Shown: in pieces, positions 23,560-35,275 of the stretch
Layout of the letters: the number at the start of each line of letters is the position of its first letter
Numbering within the stretch: position 1 is the stretch's first letter
NCBI GenBank assembly: GCA_033063855.1
Contig: CP093830.1
Location: 18,166,854 to 18,230,853 of the forward strand
Source: Smittia aterrima
Lineage: Eukaryota; Arthropoda; Insecta; Diptera; Chironomidae
Direction of reading: 5' to 3'
DNA length: 64,000 bases
Program-made: the position numbers and the translations under genes
Notes under the pieces: generated by a model
Told to the model about the DNA's origin: nothing
What the model saw: the letters and a program-made list of their open reading frames with translations, nothing else
Database searches by the model: none

Positions 23560-26500
23560 GTGAATATCAACACCCTTCGTGTTTACGAGCCGAAATTTGA
23601 CGATTTGATTGCGATTTTCGATTTCTATTGCAGGCTGCCACAACCATCTCAGATAACAAGATAGCAATATTAACAAATCGAGTTCCACACTTAGATAATC
23701 AACCAATTGTCTTTCCCCATCGAATACATTTTCCGAAAACAAGTCGAAAACTGCCGCAAGTGAGTATTACTTGTCATCGTATCTGATGCGATTCTCGTGT
23801 TTAGCGATACTTCAACAATTTTGTTTACCGCAGTGTCTCATCATTGGCGTGCGAAAGTGCGGAACTCGTGCTCTTCTCGAAATGCTAAACCTCCACCCAC
23901 GCATTCAGAAAGCAGCCGGAGAAGTTCACTTCTTCGATCGCGATGAGAACTACATCAAAGGCTTGGAATGGTATCGGAAGAAGATGCCGCACAGCTTTCG
24001 AGGGCAGATAACAATTGAGAAGAGTCCAAGTTACTTTGTGACGCCAGAGGTGAGAAATATTTGTAGTGGACTATGCGTCGAAAGCAAAGCATAAGTTTTG
24101 ATTGCATTACCAAGGGATTTCATAAAGTTTTGGTTCATAATTTTCATAATAAACACGACGTGAAGTCTTCGCTCCCTTCATTTAATCCAATTTAATCTTT
24201 GTGAGGATAATAAAAGCTTCGTTGGGGAGCAGAGTCAAAGGTTGCGAGCTCGCACGACTTTCTTTGGAGTTTCTAATGCCACCGGCTCTGAAATTTGTTT
24301 TAAAGATGAAAAGAAATGCGAAGAAGCGAAGAAGGGATCTGAGCTTTCATACATTTTTGATGGTTTGCAAATGCTTTCGCTTCTTCTTAAGTTCTTTGAT
24401 ATTAAAATTATTGCTGCCTCGTGTGTTGGTAGAAGAGCTTCGTGCGAGATTGTCACGCATCCTCCAGCGTGTCACCTTTAAAACCGAAGTAAACTCTTGA
24501 GTGGAAATAGAAAATTTGATAGCAGAGTCGAAATCCCTCGTCGAGCTGTCTTTAAAATGAAGCTTTTCTTATCGCACCTCTCGTTTTAAAAAGAAGAAGA
24601 GATTCCAATTTAATTGAAACTTATGAGTGAGAGCATCATTGCCAGATCTTCCTCTTCTAGTTTGGGATTCTGCTTGTAAGAAACTCGTAAAAAGCGATGG
24701 CTCTACGAATGCAACAGCGAAAACTGAGGAAAATTACGAAGCGAGGAAAAGTTTTCATCAAAAATGATGACTGCTCATTCAGCAACGGAAGAACTTTCTC
24801 TTTTCCAAGAAGAGGAAGAAATTAATGACTCGGAAGGTTGTACAGTAATCTTGAGACAGAAGGGAAACTGGGAGAATAAAACTCGTGAAATTAAACAAAG
24901 ACACTTTTTCCTGATGAAGGTCGAGAAGAATAAAAACGGAGCAACGTATCCTGTGCGTTCATCACGTACAACGTTTCACGTAAAACCCCAAAAAAAAATT
25001 TATTTGAGCGCTTTTTTATGTTCCATCCAGTCTCGTCTCATCTCCCCGGAAATAAAAGATTCCTTGAGCTTTCCAGAAGTCAAATTACTGCGCCATGATG
25101 AGCTTACTGAACATGCTTTATGCATTTTCAAACTTTTTTTTATGTGTGAACTGCGGATTAATGATTTACGAGAAGAGTTTCCCCCAATGAGATTTGTTCG
25201 AATGCAATGAAACGAGTTGAACTGTGGAAAGCTCATTTCTCAACTTCGAAAGCTCTTTTACTGACTCTCATAGAGATTGTGCAATTGTGTTGGTGAAATA
25301 AATCAAATCAACTTCTCATTCGCTTCATCATCGTACACTTGAGCTTAAGATCCATTCAAATGATTAGGTTCTCAGTTCGTTTCATTCGTTTACCGTGCAA
25401 ATTCTTCCCACAATCCCCAATCGAGAAATTTACGAAACAGAAAGCATTGAATCTTGATTTCTGATCTCTCAATTCTTTTCTATCGTTGAGAGGAATTTTA
25501 AAATTTTCTCAAATGAAACGACGTTGCACAATTTTCAAGCTCGAAGTCTCTCGATAGCCAACGTATTTGCTCTATGCCAACGTCTTTATCGTGGAATATA
25601 TTGAGGAGAATTACTAAGCGAACGTGATAATGCTTTAAGCTGCAAGACACTTTAATAAATTTTCACTCATTTTTACCCTCGCGTCGTTTCACTCAATGAG
25701 TTCGAGTAGCTTGCTCGAGTTCTGCTTGAATGAATGAGTGCCACGACAGAAACCCAAACATGTAAGGACTCTCTTAGAGTTTCTCGCACTTGAGACGTAA
25801 ATTCACCAGGAATGTGAAAAGGTTTTTCACTTCTTGATTCATTGTATGACTGACGGTCTAAGTTTCAAGCACTTTCTGAGCAATGAAAATAATTTGTTGC
25901 GGGTTCAAAGTGGCAGAAACAGAAGCTGCCATTTGTCATAAAGCAATTTTTACGAGACATCTCGTCTCTCCAACACGAGTTGAGTTGTAAAGTTTATTAC
26001 TTCGCCTCGAGGAAAAGCTTTAAAATAGAAGAACCTACCACAAAGTAAAATGCAAGCTCATTAAAAGTTCACTGCGAGTCGTAAAGCGTCTGTAATCAGT
26101 CAATTCAACAATGAAACTTTAACTCTCATCCTACATACACAGAACGGCGCGGGATGGCAAACATAAACCTCCAGTCTGGAATAATTTATGATGCAATTTG
26201 CTGATTTAACATAATGAGTTTCATAATTTTTAACACAACAATTGACGGGAGAGAGAAGTGGAGAACTGTGCTCAAGATCACAAATTTCGAACCGCCATAA
26301 ATTCATTCCAACCCACATCAAGCGATTAACATAAATTAATGCGGCGCGTTGTTTAAATTCAACATATTTTGAATGTTTATTAAGCTCAACAACAAAACAC
26401 ATTTCAGAGCTTTCATCGAATCTGTTGTTTCTCACGATTTTAAATTTCTATTATTCAAAGGTGCCAGAACGAGTCCGTGCCATGAATTCGTCAGTTAAAC

Positions 26501-28150
26501 TATTGTTAATCGTAAGAGAGCCAGTCACCAGAGCTATATCGGACTATACGCAGCTACGGAGTCACGCTGCAACAGCAATCCTTCCATCGACAACGACAAC
26601 ACTACACCAACAGGCTTCGCCGCAAGCGGCGACAGTTGCCAGGTAAAAAATAATTCCACCAATATCGATCTCCTCAATGTCGAACCATGAAGCGAAATTG
26701 TTTTTCCCTTCTCGTGATAATAATTTTACAGCTGCTGGTTTGAACTTTATGTTGGAATGGGAAGGAGGCGAAAGGAAAGAAATAAAAGTAATTCCTTTTT
26801 TCCGGTTCCCTTTTCCCCATGAAGATAACTTTAAGCGGCAATGTTGAGGATGTTAAATAGCATCGATCCTTCCTCAAACTTTTATATGTAGCGAGCTCAT
26901 GTTCTTTTCGAGAATTGTTAGTCGTCGATAGATGAATCTCACATTTTACGGTCGTTTTCCTTTCGCAGAACCTTCGAGGAGCTTTCGATACTTCCCAACG
27001 GCACTGTTAATACGCTCTATCGTCCACTTGTTCTCTCGATGTATCATCAATTTGTTTGTGAGTATTGTGTTACCTTTAAGTGCTTGCTAGGATTTGAAAA
27101 GCTTTCGATGAGAAAATTTCTGAAGCTTTTCACAAACTAAGCAGACATAATGAAAGGATCTCGACGATTGTCTCCTTCTCTAAGTGAGATTTGAGATTGT
27201 GAAAGGTTCACATGTGGACTATCCAGAGGGAACGTCTGAGTAGTTTGATGATGACTCTTCAGTTTCTAACCTGGGAGAGTTCAAATGTTGGCAAAATTAT
27301 TTTTTAAGCTTCCAAGCTCTCAACGCAAAAGAAAGTTTACCTAACCGAAAAGATATTTGTTTAACGCTTAAAGAGTCTACTACAAACAAGACCGCACTCA
27401 ACAGCTTCTCTTTGTGTTTTCAGTGAGATGGCTTGAGATATTCCCCCGCGAGCAATTACTTCTAGTGAATGGAGATCAACTAATTGAAGATCCTTTAACG
27501 CAAATACGACGAATTGAAGATTTTCTAGGTAAGCAAACGATTCGTTCTACTTTAAGCAGAGTCAGTCTTCTCCCTTCTGACCACAAGCTGTCTTCCGCCT
27601 CGACTTAATCTCCACACAGCGCATGTTTTGCTGTGTCGCTTCTGACTGAAATAAATCCTCTTGCGAATTTTGTTGCGGCGGGAAAAGCCAGAGAGGATCT
27701 GAACAGACGCGAAAACCATTCGTGATGCAAATGAGTTCATCTGGGAATTCGTTATATCCTCTGACTTTTGATTAATAACATGTTTTCATTATCCAAGCGG
27801 TTGAAGCGTGCTCGGATAAAGAACTTTTCGTCTAATTATTCATTGGAACACTAACCAAACATTTCTAATCTTGTTTCTTTCTTCCCTTTCTCCCTCCGCT
27901 CTCCCTTCATTACCATTCGTCAGGCATTGAGAGACGGATAAGCCATCACAATTTTTATTTTAATGAAACAAAAGGATTTTACTGCCTGAGGACTGAGATG
28001 GGCGATAGCAAATGCTTACGTGAGACCAAAGGACGACGTCATCCAGACGTTGATCCCAAAGTGATATCACAGCTAAGAAAATTCTTCGCCGAACACAATC
28101 AAAGATTCTACGAGTTGGTCGGCGAGGATCTTGGATGGCCTGAGGAGTAA
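23416..28150 (+). CDS. Hs3st-A: Heparan sulfate glucosamine 3-O-sulfotransferase (seven exons)
   Basis: This type II Golgi enzyme transfers sulfate from PAPS to the 3-OH of glucosamine in heparan sulfate. The coding exons are 23416-23559, 23634-23759, 23834-24049, 26461-26642, 26969-27057, 27424-27528 and 27924-28150; they join in frame to 362 residues. Residues 20-40 are the membrane anchor and 49-90 a stem. The 5'-phosphosulfate loop is GVRKCGTRAL (95-104); GEVHFFD (119-125) carries the catalytic Glu120; EKSPSYF follows. LIVREPVTRAISDYTQ (178-193) is the 3'-phosphate site. Cys308 and Cys318 are the conserved disulfide pair. Cys99 stands where I recall Gly in vertebrate enzymes. A Thr/Ala/Gln-rich insertion lies at about 195-222. 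The sequence resembles vertebrate HS3ST5 and HS3ST1 more than the HS3ST3 group, hence the tentative symbol Hs3st-A; Hs3st-B is the alternative. The start at 23416 puts a short basic cytosolic tail before the anchor. Confidence 0.9.
23634..23759 (+). CDS. Hs3st-A: Hs3st coding exon 2: stem region
   Basis: It contributes 42 codons, phase 0 at both ends, between TTGCAG and CAA|GTGAGT; both flanking introns are 74 bases. It encodes the non-conserved stem and finishes with LPQ, the usual lead-in to the PAPS-binding strand. Confidence 0.8.
23834..24049 (+). CDS. Hs3st-A: Hs3st coding exon 3: PAPS loop and catalytic glutamate
   Basis: It contributes 72 codons, phase 0 at both ends. It holds the phosphosulfate-binding loop with the Cys99 change, the catalytic Glu in GEVHFFD and the substrate-binding EKSPSYF segment. 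Its donor is GAG|GTGAGA. Confidence 0.92.
24050..26460 (+). other. 2.4 kb intron of Hs3st
   Basis: This is the only long intron between coding exons of the gene; the others are 74 to 395 bases. A 148-codon open frame at 24764-25210 has no recognisable domain and is taken as chance. No RNA gene or repeat was recognised. Confidence 0.6.
26461..26642 (+). CDS. Hs3st-A: Hs3st coding exon 4: 3'-phosphate site and low-complexity insert
   Basis: It starts with VPERV, continuing the TPE of exon 3, and carries the conserved VRExxxRAxSDYTQ segment. After that it encodes an unusual stretch rich in Thr, Ala and Gln, and ends in phase 2 with CAG|GTAAAA. Confidence 0.88.
26969..27057 (+). CDS. Hs3st-A: Hs3st coding exon 5
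   Basis: It encodes the FEEL...NGTVN...YxQF segment found in 3-O-sulfotransferases, including a potential N-glycosylation site (NGT). It lies between TTTCGCAG and a GTGAGT donor and ends in phase 1. Confidence 0.8.
27424..27528 (+). CDS. Hs3st-A: Hs3st coding exon 6: WLxxFP and NGDxLI motifs
   Basis: It encodes LRWLEIFPREQLLLVNGDQL and the following EDP and IEDFLG segment, conserved in the family where vertebrates have VDGDRLI. Phase 1 at both ends, with a GTAAGC donor. Confidence 0.88.
27924..28150 (+). CDS. Hs3st-A: Hs3st terminal coding exon: disulfide loop and C-terminus
   Basis: It encodes FNETKGFYCLR, the second cysteine of the pair, the KGRRHP PAPS-binding segment and the C-terminal helix ending in Trp-Pro-Glu-Glu before TAA at 28148-28150. 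The polypyrimidine tract before its CAG is long and clear. Confidence 0.93.
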
Positions 28151-28271
28151 AGAACACTTTGTTACTGTAAACGTTTAGATAGGTGGAGATAAGGTTTTTT
28201 AGCTCGTAAGCAATTTAGATTTATAAGAGAATTGAAGAAGATGAAGGAAAAAATTCAAAACATATCAAAAT

Positions 28272-28449
28272 CATATCAAACCATGGAGAAAACTGAAACG
28301 TTTTCGACAATAAGCTTTCGTGTTGAAACTCACGAGAAGCTGAACAGTGAACCGCAGTCTAACATGAACTGTGTGGTTCATTGTAAACGTAAACATATCA
28401 CGAAATCCAAAGCATATCAAAGGTAGACGAAAACTGAATCGTTTTCGAC
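28272..28449 (+). repeat. 37-bp motif repeated at 141-bp spacing in the Hs3st 3' UTR
   Basis: Copies lie at 28272-28308 and 28413-28449. Each begins with CATATCAAA and ends with a 20/21 identical block around GAAAACTGAA and CGTTTTCGAC. The second copy forms the inverted repeat CGAAAAC...GTTTTCG. Weaker similarity continues downstream (AAGCTTT...), and a further CATATCA lies near 28514, which suggests a decayed tandem duplication of about 141 bp. It may be a 3' UTR element or simply a local duplication. Confidence 0.5.
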
Positions 28450-28647
28450 TCCGCAAAGTAAATTATGAGACAATCAAGCTTTTCGCTATTGAACGCGAAG
28501 AGCTTGAGAAGTAAACTTAAACATATCACAAGTGAACGTATCAATTTACATGTCATCAGTTCCATCCTCAGCAAAGCGAGGGAAACATCTCACGAATCGA
28601 AGAGAGACGTGAGAGGAAAACCAAAAAATGAAAAAAGTTTGTGATTT

Positions 28648-28653
28648 ATTAAA
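28648..28653 (+). terminator. Candidate polyadenylation signal of Hs3st (ATTAAA)
   Basis: This common variant hexamer lies about 500 bases after the stop. No canonical AATAAA was seen between the stop and this point. Confidence 0.35.
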
Positions 28654-29298
28654 TATTTAAAAGAAGAATGTTTTAAGTCTAAGGCTTAAGTAATTAAGAG
28701 AAAAGCTTAACTTAAGGGAAATCTAATTAATTAAGGGAAGGCTGAAAACGAACAAAAAATGTGTTTAGACGTTTTAAGAAGAAAGTTGTTCTTGGAAATT
28801 CTAAGAAGTTCCTTTAGAGAAAGACGAGCGAGTTAATTCGCGCTCGAAACATTTCCCAAAAAGATGAAAGGAAATTTGTTTCGTAAAGTTCAAAGGGAGA
28901 ATGGATAGCTTGTTTCGAGGGTAGATTACCGTCAACAGACTGAACTGAGTCATATCTTCGTTTTCATGCCAACACGAGGAACATTTTCGTAAAGAAAAAA
29001 GAAACTCAGAATCCCCTAACAACAAGAAAAGCTTTCGACAGCCAAAGCACGCAGGATTTCCTGTTTATTTTATCAAATATCATCCAGACACATCAACTCA
29101 TACACATGCTCGTACATAAATCCTTCATTTCATGCAGTGCTTCTCGATCAAAGCTCACCAACTCGACTCCGACTCATCGGAGACATCATGTTGTCCTCAA
29201 CTGATATTTTTCATTCAAAATTCAACCCAAATATAAATTCTCGTTATTAGATTTACATTTATTATTTGGAAACACGAGAATCTGTGATAAGATAAATT

Positions 29299-29323
29299 TT
29301 CTCTCTCTCTTTCTCTGTCTCTC
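29299..29323. repeat. CT simple repeat
   Basis: This is an interrupted CT dinucleotide run (CTCTCTCTCT TTCTCTGTCT), one of several GAGA-type tracts in the window. Confidence 0.6.
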
Positions 29324-30225
29324 GAATCCGTGTGCTTAGAGCTTTCGTCTGCTTTAAACCTTCTTCAGATTCTAAGAAGGAAAAAAGGTCAAAATCCTAC
29401 TCGAATCGTCTGATTTTTATGCGCCATCGTAGAAAAGTCTGTGTCGACTGCCTCGTCCCATTAAAATCTTTATTTACGACGCTCGCTAACCGTTTTGTGT
29501 ATCATGTTTATTATTTTTCAAAACGTTCATGTCTCGTCGTTATTGTTGTGTGTGTTGTGTTTTCTTGGGTGAAAACTTAAAGCCTTGAAAATGGTGAATT
29601 TATAGCTTTCGAGATCCGCTTCGGAATAAGCTTTCATGTGCGCTGTTCAACAATAAAACAACTCTAATCTCTTCATCCTCAATTTTTATGATAATTTCGA
29701 CTTTGCATATAAATTTCACTGCCTCGTATGACTTATTCATTCCTTTTCCTGAATAATCGACAACACCTTCAACAAATCTGCTTTCCCTTCAATTCTCAGT
29801 CAACCCCTCGAGGCAGTAACGAGAAAATTGAGCAAGCTTTACATTCATTCCTGGTTCAATACGTTCATTGTCAATCTTATTTTGCAAATATTTACTGGAA
29901 AGCTTTCTCAACTATGAGAAGTAATTTTTATCGTCTGATGCCTTTTTCGTCTTAGCATGACGAATGAATTTTTGTTCGAAGTGAAATTGTTTTTCTTTCT
30001 CTCTCGCAAATGTTTGTTAGATGCTCGAGGAATGTTTACTTATTAATCTCGGAATGGTTTCGCAGAAATATTTCCTATGCAAACACAGAAAATTCTTTCG
30101 TTGCCGTAATTTTGCTTCCACAAAAATAAATTATGGATCCACAAAGGAAGGAGATAGGAGAAAGAAAATTGATATAAAAAAGTTAATTTCGGATCAACCC
30201 ACTTCATTAAAACCCAATTTGAGCC

Positions 30226-30251
30226 AAGAGAGAGAGAGAAAGAGAAAGAGG
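30226..30251. repeat. GA-rich simple repeat
   Basis: This is a GAGAGAGAGA run passing into GAAAGAGAAAGAGG. It has no coding association. Confidence 0.6.
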
Positions 30252-33120
30252 TGGAAAAGGATGCGATGGAAAAACATTTTCCCTTTCTTGTGTCGATTAC
30301 ATTGTGCTGAGATGAGTACACATATTGGTCCCGAGAAACGACTGTTGATGTAAAGAAATCAGCCATTAAAGGCTTCTCCCATTCGTTTTCAATGCGAGAC
30401 AACAAAAAGTTTTGGGGAAAAGCGAGGCGAGAGAATATTGGCCCCTCATGGCGCGTGTTTCCTCGCATGTAATCGTCTGTTTGCTTCCCTTTGTTTGCGT
30501 TCTTCTTCCCTCATCCAAAAAAAACCACATACGCATTTGCTCACACAAGACCATCGACGAATTCCGTGTCATTACATTTCGTTCATGCCGAAAGGAGAGA
30601 GCATAAATATCATGTCAGACAAAACGTTAATCATACACCGACGCAAATAATGATGAATGGGAGAAAGTTCCCGTACACAACGAGTTCTCGTTTCTATTTG
30701 TTTCAGCAATTGTACAACAAACGAAACCAATTTCCACCCGAAAAGCAATATTTTTTTACAAGTTTTCGTCTTAATTCCTTTCGTACCAGAAGATAGTTTA
30801 GATTTTACAGCTGAAGAGTTCGATTTAATAGTCGTTACGAAGAGGAAAGAAGTTCGATAGCTTTCTCCTCCAATTTACAAATTGAAATTGTTCTTTGGAA
30901 AGCTTTCTCTCAAATTGAAGAGCTTTTGAAGTTTCCTTATCAACATAAAACAATCCTATCCCATTTGAAATGTAAAATTTTATTCAAATGACGGGGGGAG
31001 AAATAAAACCTGAGAAAAAGTCACTGATACCTTTGAACTTGAAGCTTACATTTTACTTTCAAAAACAAAAAGAGGCGAACAAGTCTTACTGAGATTGTTC
31101 AGCTTGAGTTTCACATCCGCTTTCACAACATATTCGTCTGCCGCTTAAATAGGAGAAGTAAAGTCTCGACACGAGCAACCTGAGCTTCACGTTAAAAGTG
31201 CCCCAAAGGCCACCGCATCTCCCCGACATATTAATTTCAGTTCTTCTCGAAAACAAATTCCTCCGACAAGCAAAACCGAATCTTATGTATTAATTAAACA
31301 TAACAGAGAAACTGATTAAATAGCATTAAAATAGTTGTGAAACACTTTCCGGAGCGAAGCCCGAAACTCCACAAAAACATTTTCCCTCTCCAGAAATAGA
31401 AGAATAACTTTCTGACTCTCGGAAAATAAAAGGCAAAAGTCTCGATTGAAGGAGAAAATGGAAAGGCAGAGAAACATAAAATAAAACATTTAGATAAGTA
31501 ATTTTTATATGTGATTATGAGCCATAGAAAAGATTATTAAAGTTGTGTCTAACATCGTGAAACGTATCATAAAACTGAGATGGAAAGGAACAATTTCCGT
31601 CTTGGACGGGCTTACTTGAGCTTTTTTTTGCGCTCATCAAACATTCATAAACACATATCAAGAAGAAGATAAAAACAAACTTTCATATCAAGGAAGAAAA
31701 AAAACCGAAGTGATATCATGGAAAAAGTTTCTTAGCTTTCTTGAAATTCAATCAATATTTGCTTCATGAGAGAAACATAAAATGTCGGAAGCATTTTCAA
31801 TCTCCTTCTTCATGTAACGAGCAAAATTGCAAATTGCACTCGATAAGGAAATATTAAATTACATGGGCGAAATACAATTTCGGTGGGACGATCGAGAAGG
31901 ACGAGGTGAGTTGATTCGAGAGGAAATTAGAGCAAATTGGGTATTGTTGACGAGTGGAATACGAGAAGTAGCTGAAGTTATAAGTTTTCAAAAGAAAATT
32001 CATTAGCAAGGAAAGTTTTTGATTTGAAAACTCTTCAATTTTGTCATTTCCATTCATGAAAAATCTGCTGCAGCGTTCTGTGAGAGAAACTGCTTCAAAA
32101 TTTATGTAATTTGACTGGGATTGCAGGATGAAGATGAAATTAACATAAAAGAATTGGTTTTGCATAACTTGGCAGGATGTGAAAGCGAAAATCCTCCGCT
32201 CGTCACACAATGGATGAAAAGTCTGCAGCAAAAGAAAAATCTTAATTCCTCTTCAAATTTCCACAATTTCGGTGTTTAAAGAAGAAAAAATCTTCAAAGT
32301 TTAATTCCTTCAATTAAAACTTTAACGCAATAAGATGAAGTGAGAAGTTTTTAGATTTTTTTAAACAAAACCGAGGACGAGACAATGTTTCTATATTTTT
32401 GATGTTGTAATTTGAAATTAAGCAAAAGATTGGCGATTGAAGTTTAAGCTAATTAAGAATTATTATTAAGAAACTAGGTAGCAATCAAATGAGAGGTAAA
32501 TTAAATTGTTTAAATGAAGTTAAAGTGAAATCGCTTTATTAGCTCAATCAGTTTCCGTCAATTTAAGTGTAGGAATTTCAATTGAAAAAAGATCTAAAAG
32601 TTCAAGCTGAATTTATTTACATCATCAGAATAGTTTTCAGAGGCCTTAATTGAATCTTTTATGATTGACGACGCTATGAAGTTCATTTGAGCAGCGCTTG
32701 AAACGTTCATTTCATTTATTTGTTCTCCTCCCATCAAAATTTCCGAAAGATACAACGATCCCAACAGAAAAAAGAAACTTCAGTTGAACTTTCAGTTTGA
32801 AAATAATCTCAATTATCACTGTTGACTTTATACGCACGTTTCATGGAATTCCCTGGAAGTTTGTACAAAATACCTGAAACAGATTATCGACACGTGAGTG
32901 GCTTAATCGCCAACACCAGTCGGATTAACAAAACAACAAAAAAAAATGTTTATTAAAATTTCATTAAAAGAATTGTTTATTGAAAACTTATTTACATTAT
33001 TGTACCTCAATCTCGTTAGATTTATCTATTTAAGAATCGTTTAAGAAATTCATGAAGGGTTTTAAAAGGTATTTATGAAAAATAGAATAAAACAAGAGAA
33101 ATTAAATGAAGAAAACTTTT

Positions 33121-33322
33121 TTTCGACGAGGCAGCGCCATCTGTCGAAGCTTTCAGGGACTTTGGTCATTTTTTCAGTGATCTCGCTTTGAATGTATAAG
33201 CAGCAATACTGTAATATTAAAGACAATCTGGAGACACATTACTTAGGACAGACAACATCAATAAAGCAAACCATTGGGACTTGCTCCAGTTTCATTCAGT
33301 TATATTCGCCTTTTATTACAGA
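33121..33322 (+). mobile_element. Possible solo-LTR remnant
   Basis: Within about 200 bases this stretch has a TATA-like TATAAG (33195-33200), an AATAAAG polyadenylation motif about 60 bases later (33260-33266) and an end in TTATTACA. That order resembles an insect LTR. I could not find a matching 5' TG end with a target-site duplication, and no retroelement coding sequence is present, so the call is weak. Confidence 0.18.
33131..33147 (-). promoter_or_regulatory. CTCF-like insulator motif
   Basis: On the minus strand the site reads TCGACAGATGGCGCTGC. It contains the AGRKGGCGC core known for CTCF, conserved from flies to vertebrates. It lies between two convergent genes that each have their own regulatory sequence. 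Several weaker TGGCGC words occur elsewhere, so chance is possible. Confidence 0.3.
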
Positions 33323-35258
33323 TTGAAAAATTACTTTTTGAAGGGAGAAACTTCCTCGGAAACAGAGAAAGGTCGACCTGAAACAAAAGAAAAAGTGTCC
33401 TGGAAAATAGATTTTGATTTGTTTGATGGATAAAATACACAATCGAATCACTTTCAATTTCATGATTTCTCATCTTTTGAAGCAGAGCGGATTCTTTTTA
33501 TTATGTTTCTTCACTTTCTATTCTCATCCTGATTCATCATTTAAGATACTTTGTCTGAAATATGAAACAATCACATAAAATAATCATCGTCAAGATGGAC
33601 AAGTTTATAAGGATTTTATACAATTCATTGGACTTGGTTTTTGCTTAAAACTTTGTAATAATACTTTTTAAGATTTGTTCTGCTTTGTGAAGTTAATTGT
33701 TTCATAAATATTTTTCTTCGTGTTTTTCAAAAGCTGTTCCGACATGAAAATCACTTCAAGGAGTTTGTCTTGCTCTGTTAATAAGCACTTTAAGGATATA
33801 ATTCAACTATTCATGTGCTTGAGCGAGACTCAGATCAAGTTTGTTTTAATTAATTTTTTTATTTTGAAAAACACTGCCGAGCGAAGTTTTCTGAATTTAA
33901 ATAACTTTTGATCTTGAATATTTCTCAGCTAAAGCTTCGAAATATAAATTGTTTTGTTTATGAAATAGTAAAGTGCATTGGAAATTCAGAGAATGCAAAA
34001 AATAAATAAACTATCGCTTGTCAAAGTTCATTTTAAATAAATTCATGTTACACGAAATATTTTTTTCATTCTTAACTTAAAGAGATTCACAATTTGTTCA
34101 GTTTTCTAAAACATCGTAGGAAAGCTCACTCGGAGCTCAATGGTCGTCAATTTTAATTCTTAAAATTTAAACTAAAAATTTGTTTCTGACGCCAAATCGT
34201 TTACGCAATAAATTATCTTCTTGCCTTAAAAGTTTATTCACAATTTGAGTCGAGTGAAATCAAAGATTTTGAGGCTTCAATTTCTGCACTAGGAATTTCA
34301 CTGAAGAAAATTTTCAACGTTCTCATCACCGTTTCATGTTTTATTCACATGCTTTAAGCTTAAATATTGAGAAGGGCTGTTTGTGGCTTTACTTAGTTTA
34401 CTTAGTTTTCTTTCGAACACGACACAATCATTGCAACAATTACTTTAAAATACTGATATAAAAATAGAACGAAAAGAGAAGATGAAGCAAATCATTCAAT
34501 TTCGACTTAAAGGTTCTGTTGAATCTTTAATTGATTCTCGCCCTGAACTGTTCGTAGTCGGATTAAACAATGCTTCGAAAATTTATGCTTATTAAAACTA
34601 ACAAGTTATGCAAATTCGTTCGAAATGTGCTTGGAGGCGAAAGGGAAATTATTTACAAAGAGAACTCATTTGCTTGTCGTGCGCCACATAAGAATACTTA
34701 TGTAATTTTAATGGAGCTTTTTGTTGTTCGAGAGAGGGTGGAAAGGGGAAAGCTTACTCCCTTTCTATCAAATAAAGAAGGAAAAGAAAGTTTTTAGTTG
34801 AAGACGACGAAAGGAGCGGCACGCTCAAACGAAAATTGTACATTTGCAGATTAAAATTTGTTGTGTTCTCTGCTCTTTGTGGGGAGAATAGGAGGAAATT
34901 GCTGTGTCTCCATAATTCATGATTCTGCAGTTTTTCTCTGTGTTCGATTTTAATGTTCTCCTCTTATTGTGCCTAATGAAATTTTGTTTATGCTTTTATG
35001 GCATTTTGCCGCTCGCTGTTGTTTCTGTGCATAAAATTTGTGTTAACAGAAGAGCTGGAGGGTTGAGCTGGAGACAGCGAGTCTCCATTTACAAGAAGCA
35101 TTCTGGCCTTTGGCCCACTTTCATTGTTATTAATTGCAATAATTTGAACATAACTCTCATTGAAATTTATAATCCGATGCGAATGAAGCGACTCCGAGTC
35201 AAGACATTAACATTCTCAAACTTCCTGCCCTCTTAGCGAGATTGTCCAACTTTTGTTG

Positions 35259-35275
35259 TCTCTCTCTCTCTCTCG
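35259..35275. repeat. CT simple repeat
   Basis: This is an uninterrupted CT dinucleotide run about 150 bases downstream of the cv-2 stop on its coding strand. It would read as GA in the cv-2 transcript if the 3' UTR extends this far. Confidence 0.6.

Noticed and set aside
24764..25210. 148-codon open frame in the Hs3st intron
   Set aside because: It has low-complexity, Lys- and Glu-rich sequence with no recognisable domain, signal peptide or splice support, and lies inside a clear intron.
25680..25745. Apparent inverted repeat around CTCGAG and CACTCA
   Set aside because: On base-by-base check the arms do not pair beyond a few positions; TCGA words are simply frequent here.
30021..30468. 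Overlapping open frames of 110 and 141 codons on opposite strands
   Set aside because: They sit over GA-rich low-complexity DNA and neither shows protein-family features.
34919..35236. 105-codon plus-strand frame starting with a hydrophobic stretch
   Set aside because: The hydrophobic start reflects T-rich DNA; no family similarity or exon signals were seen.
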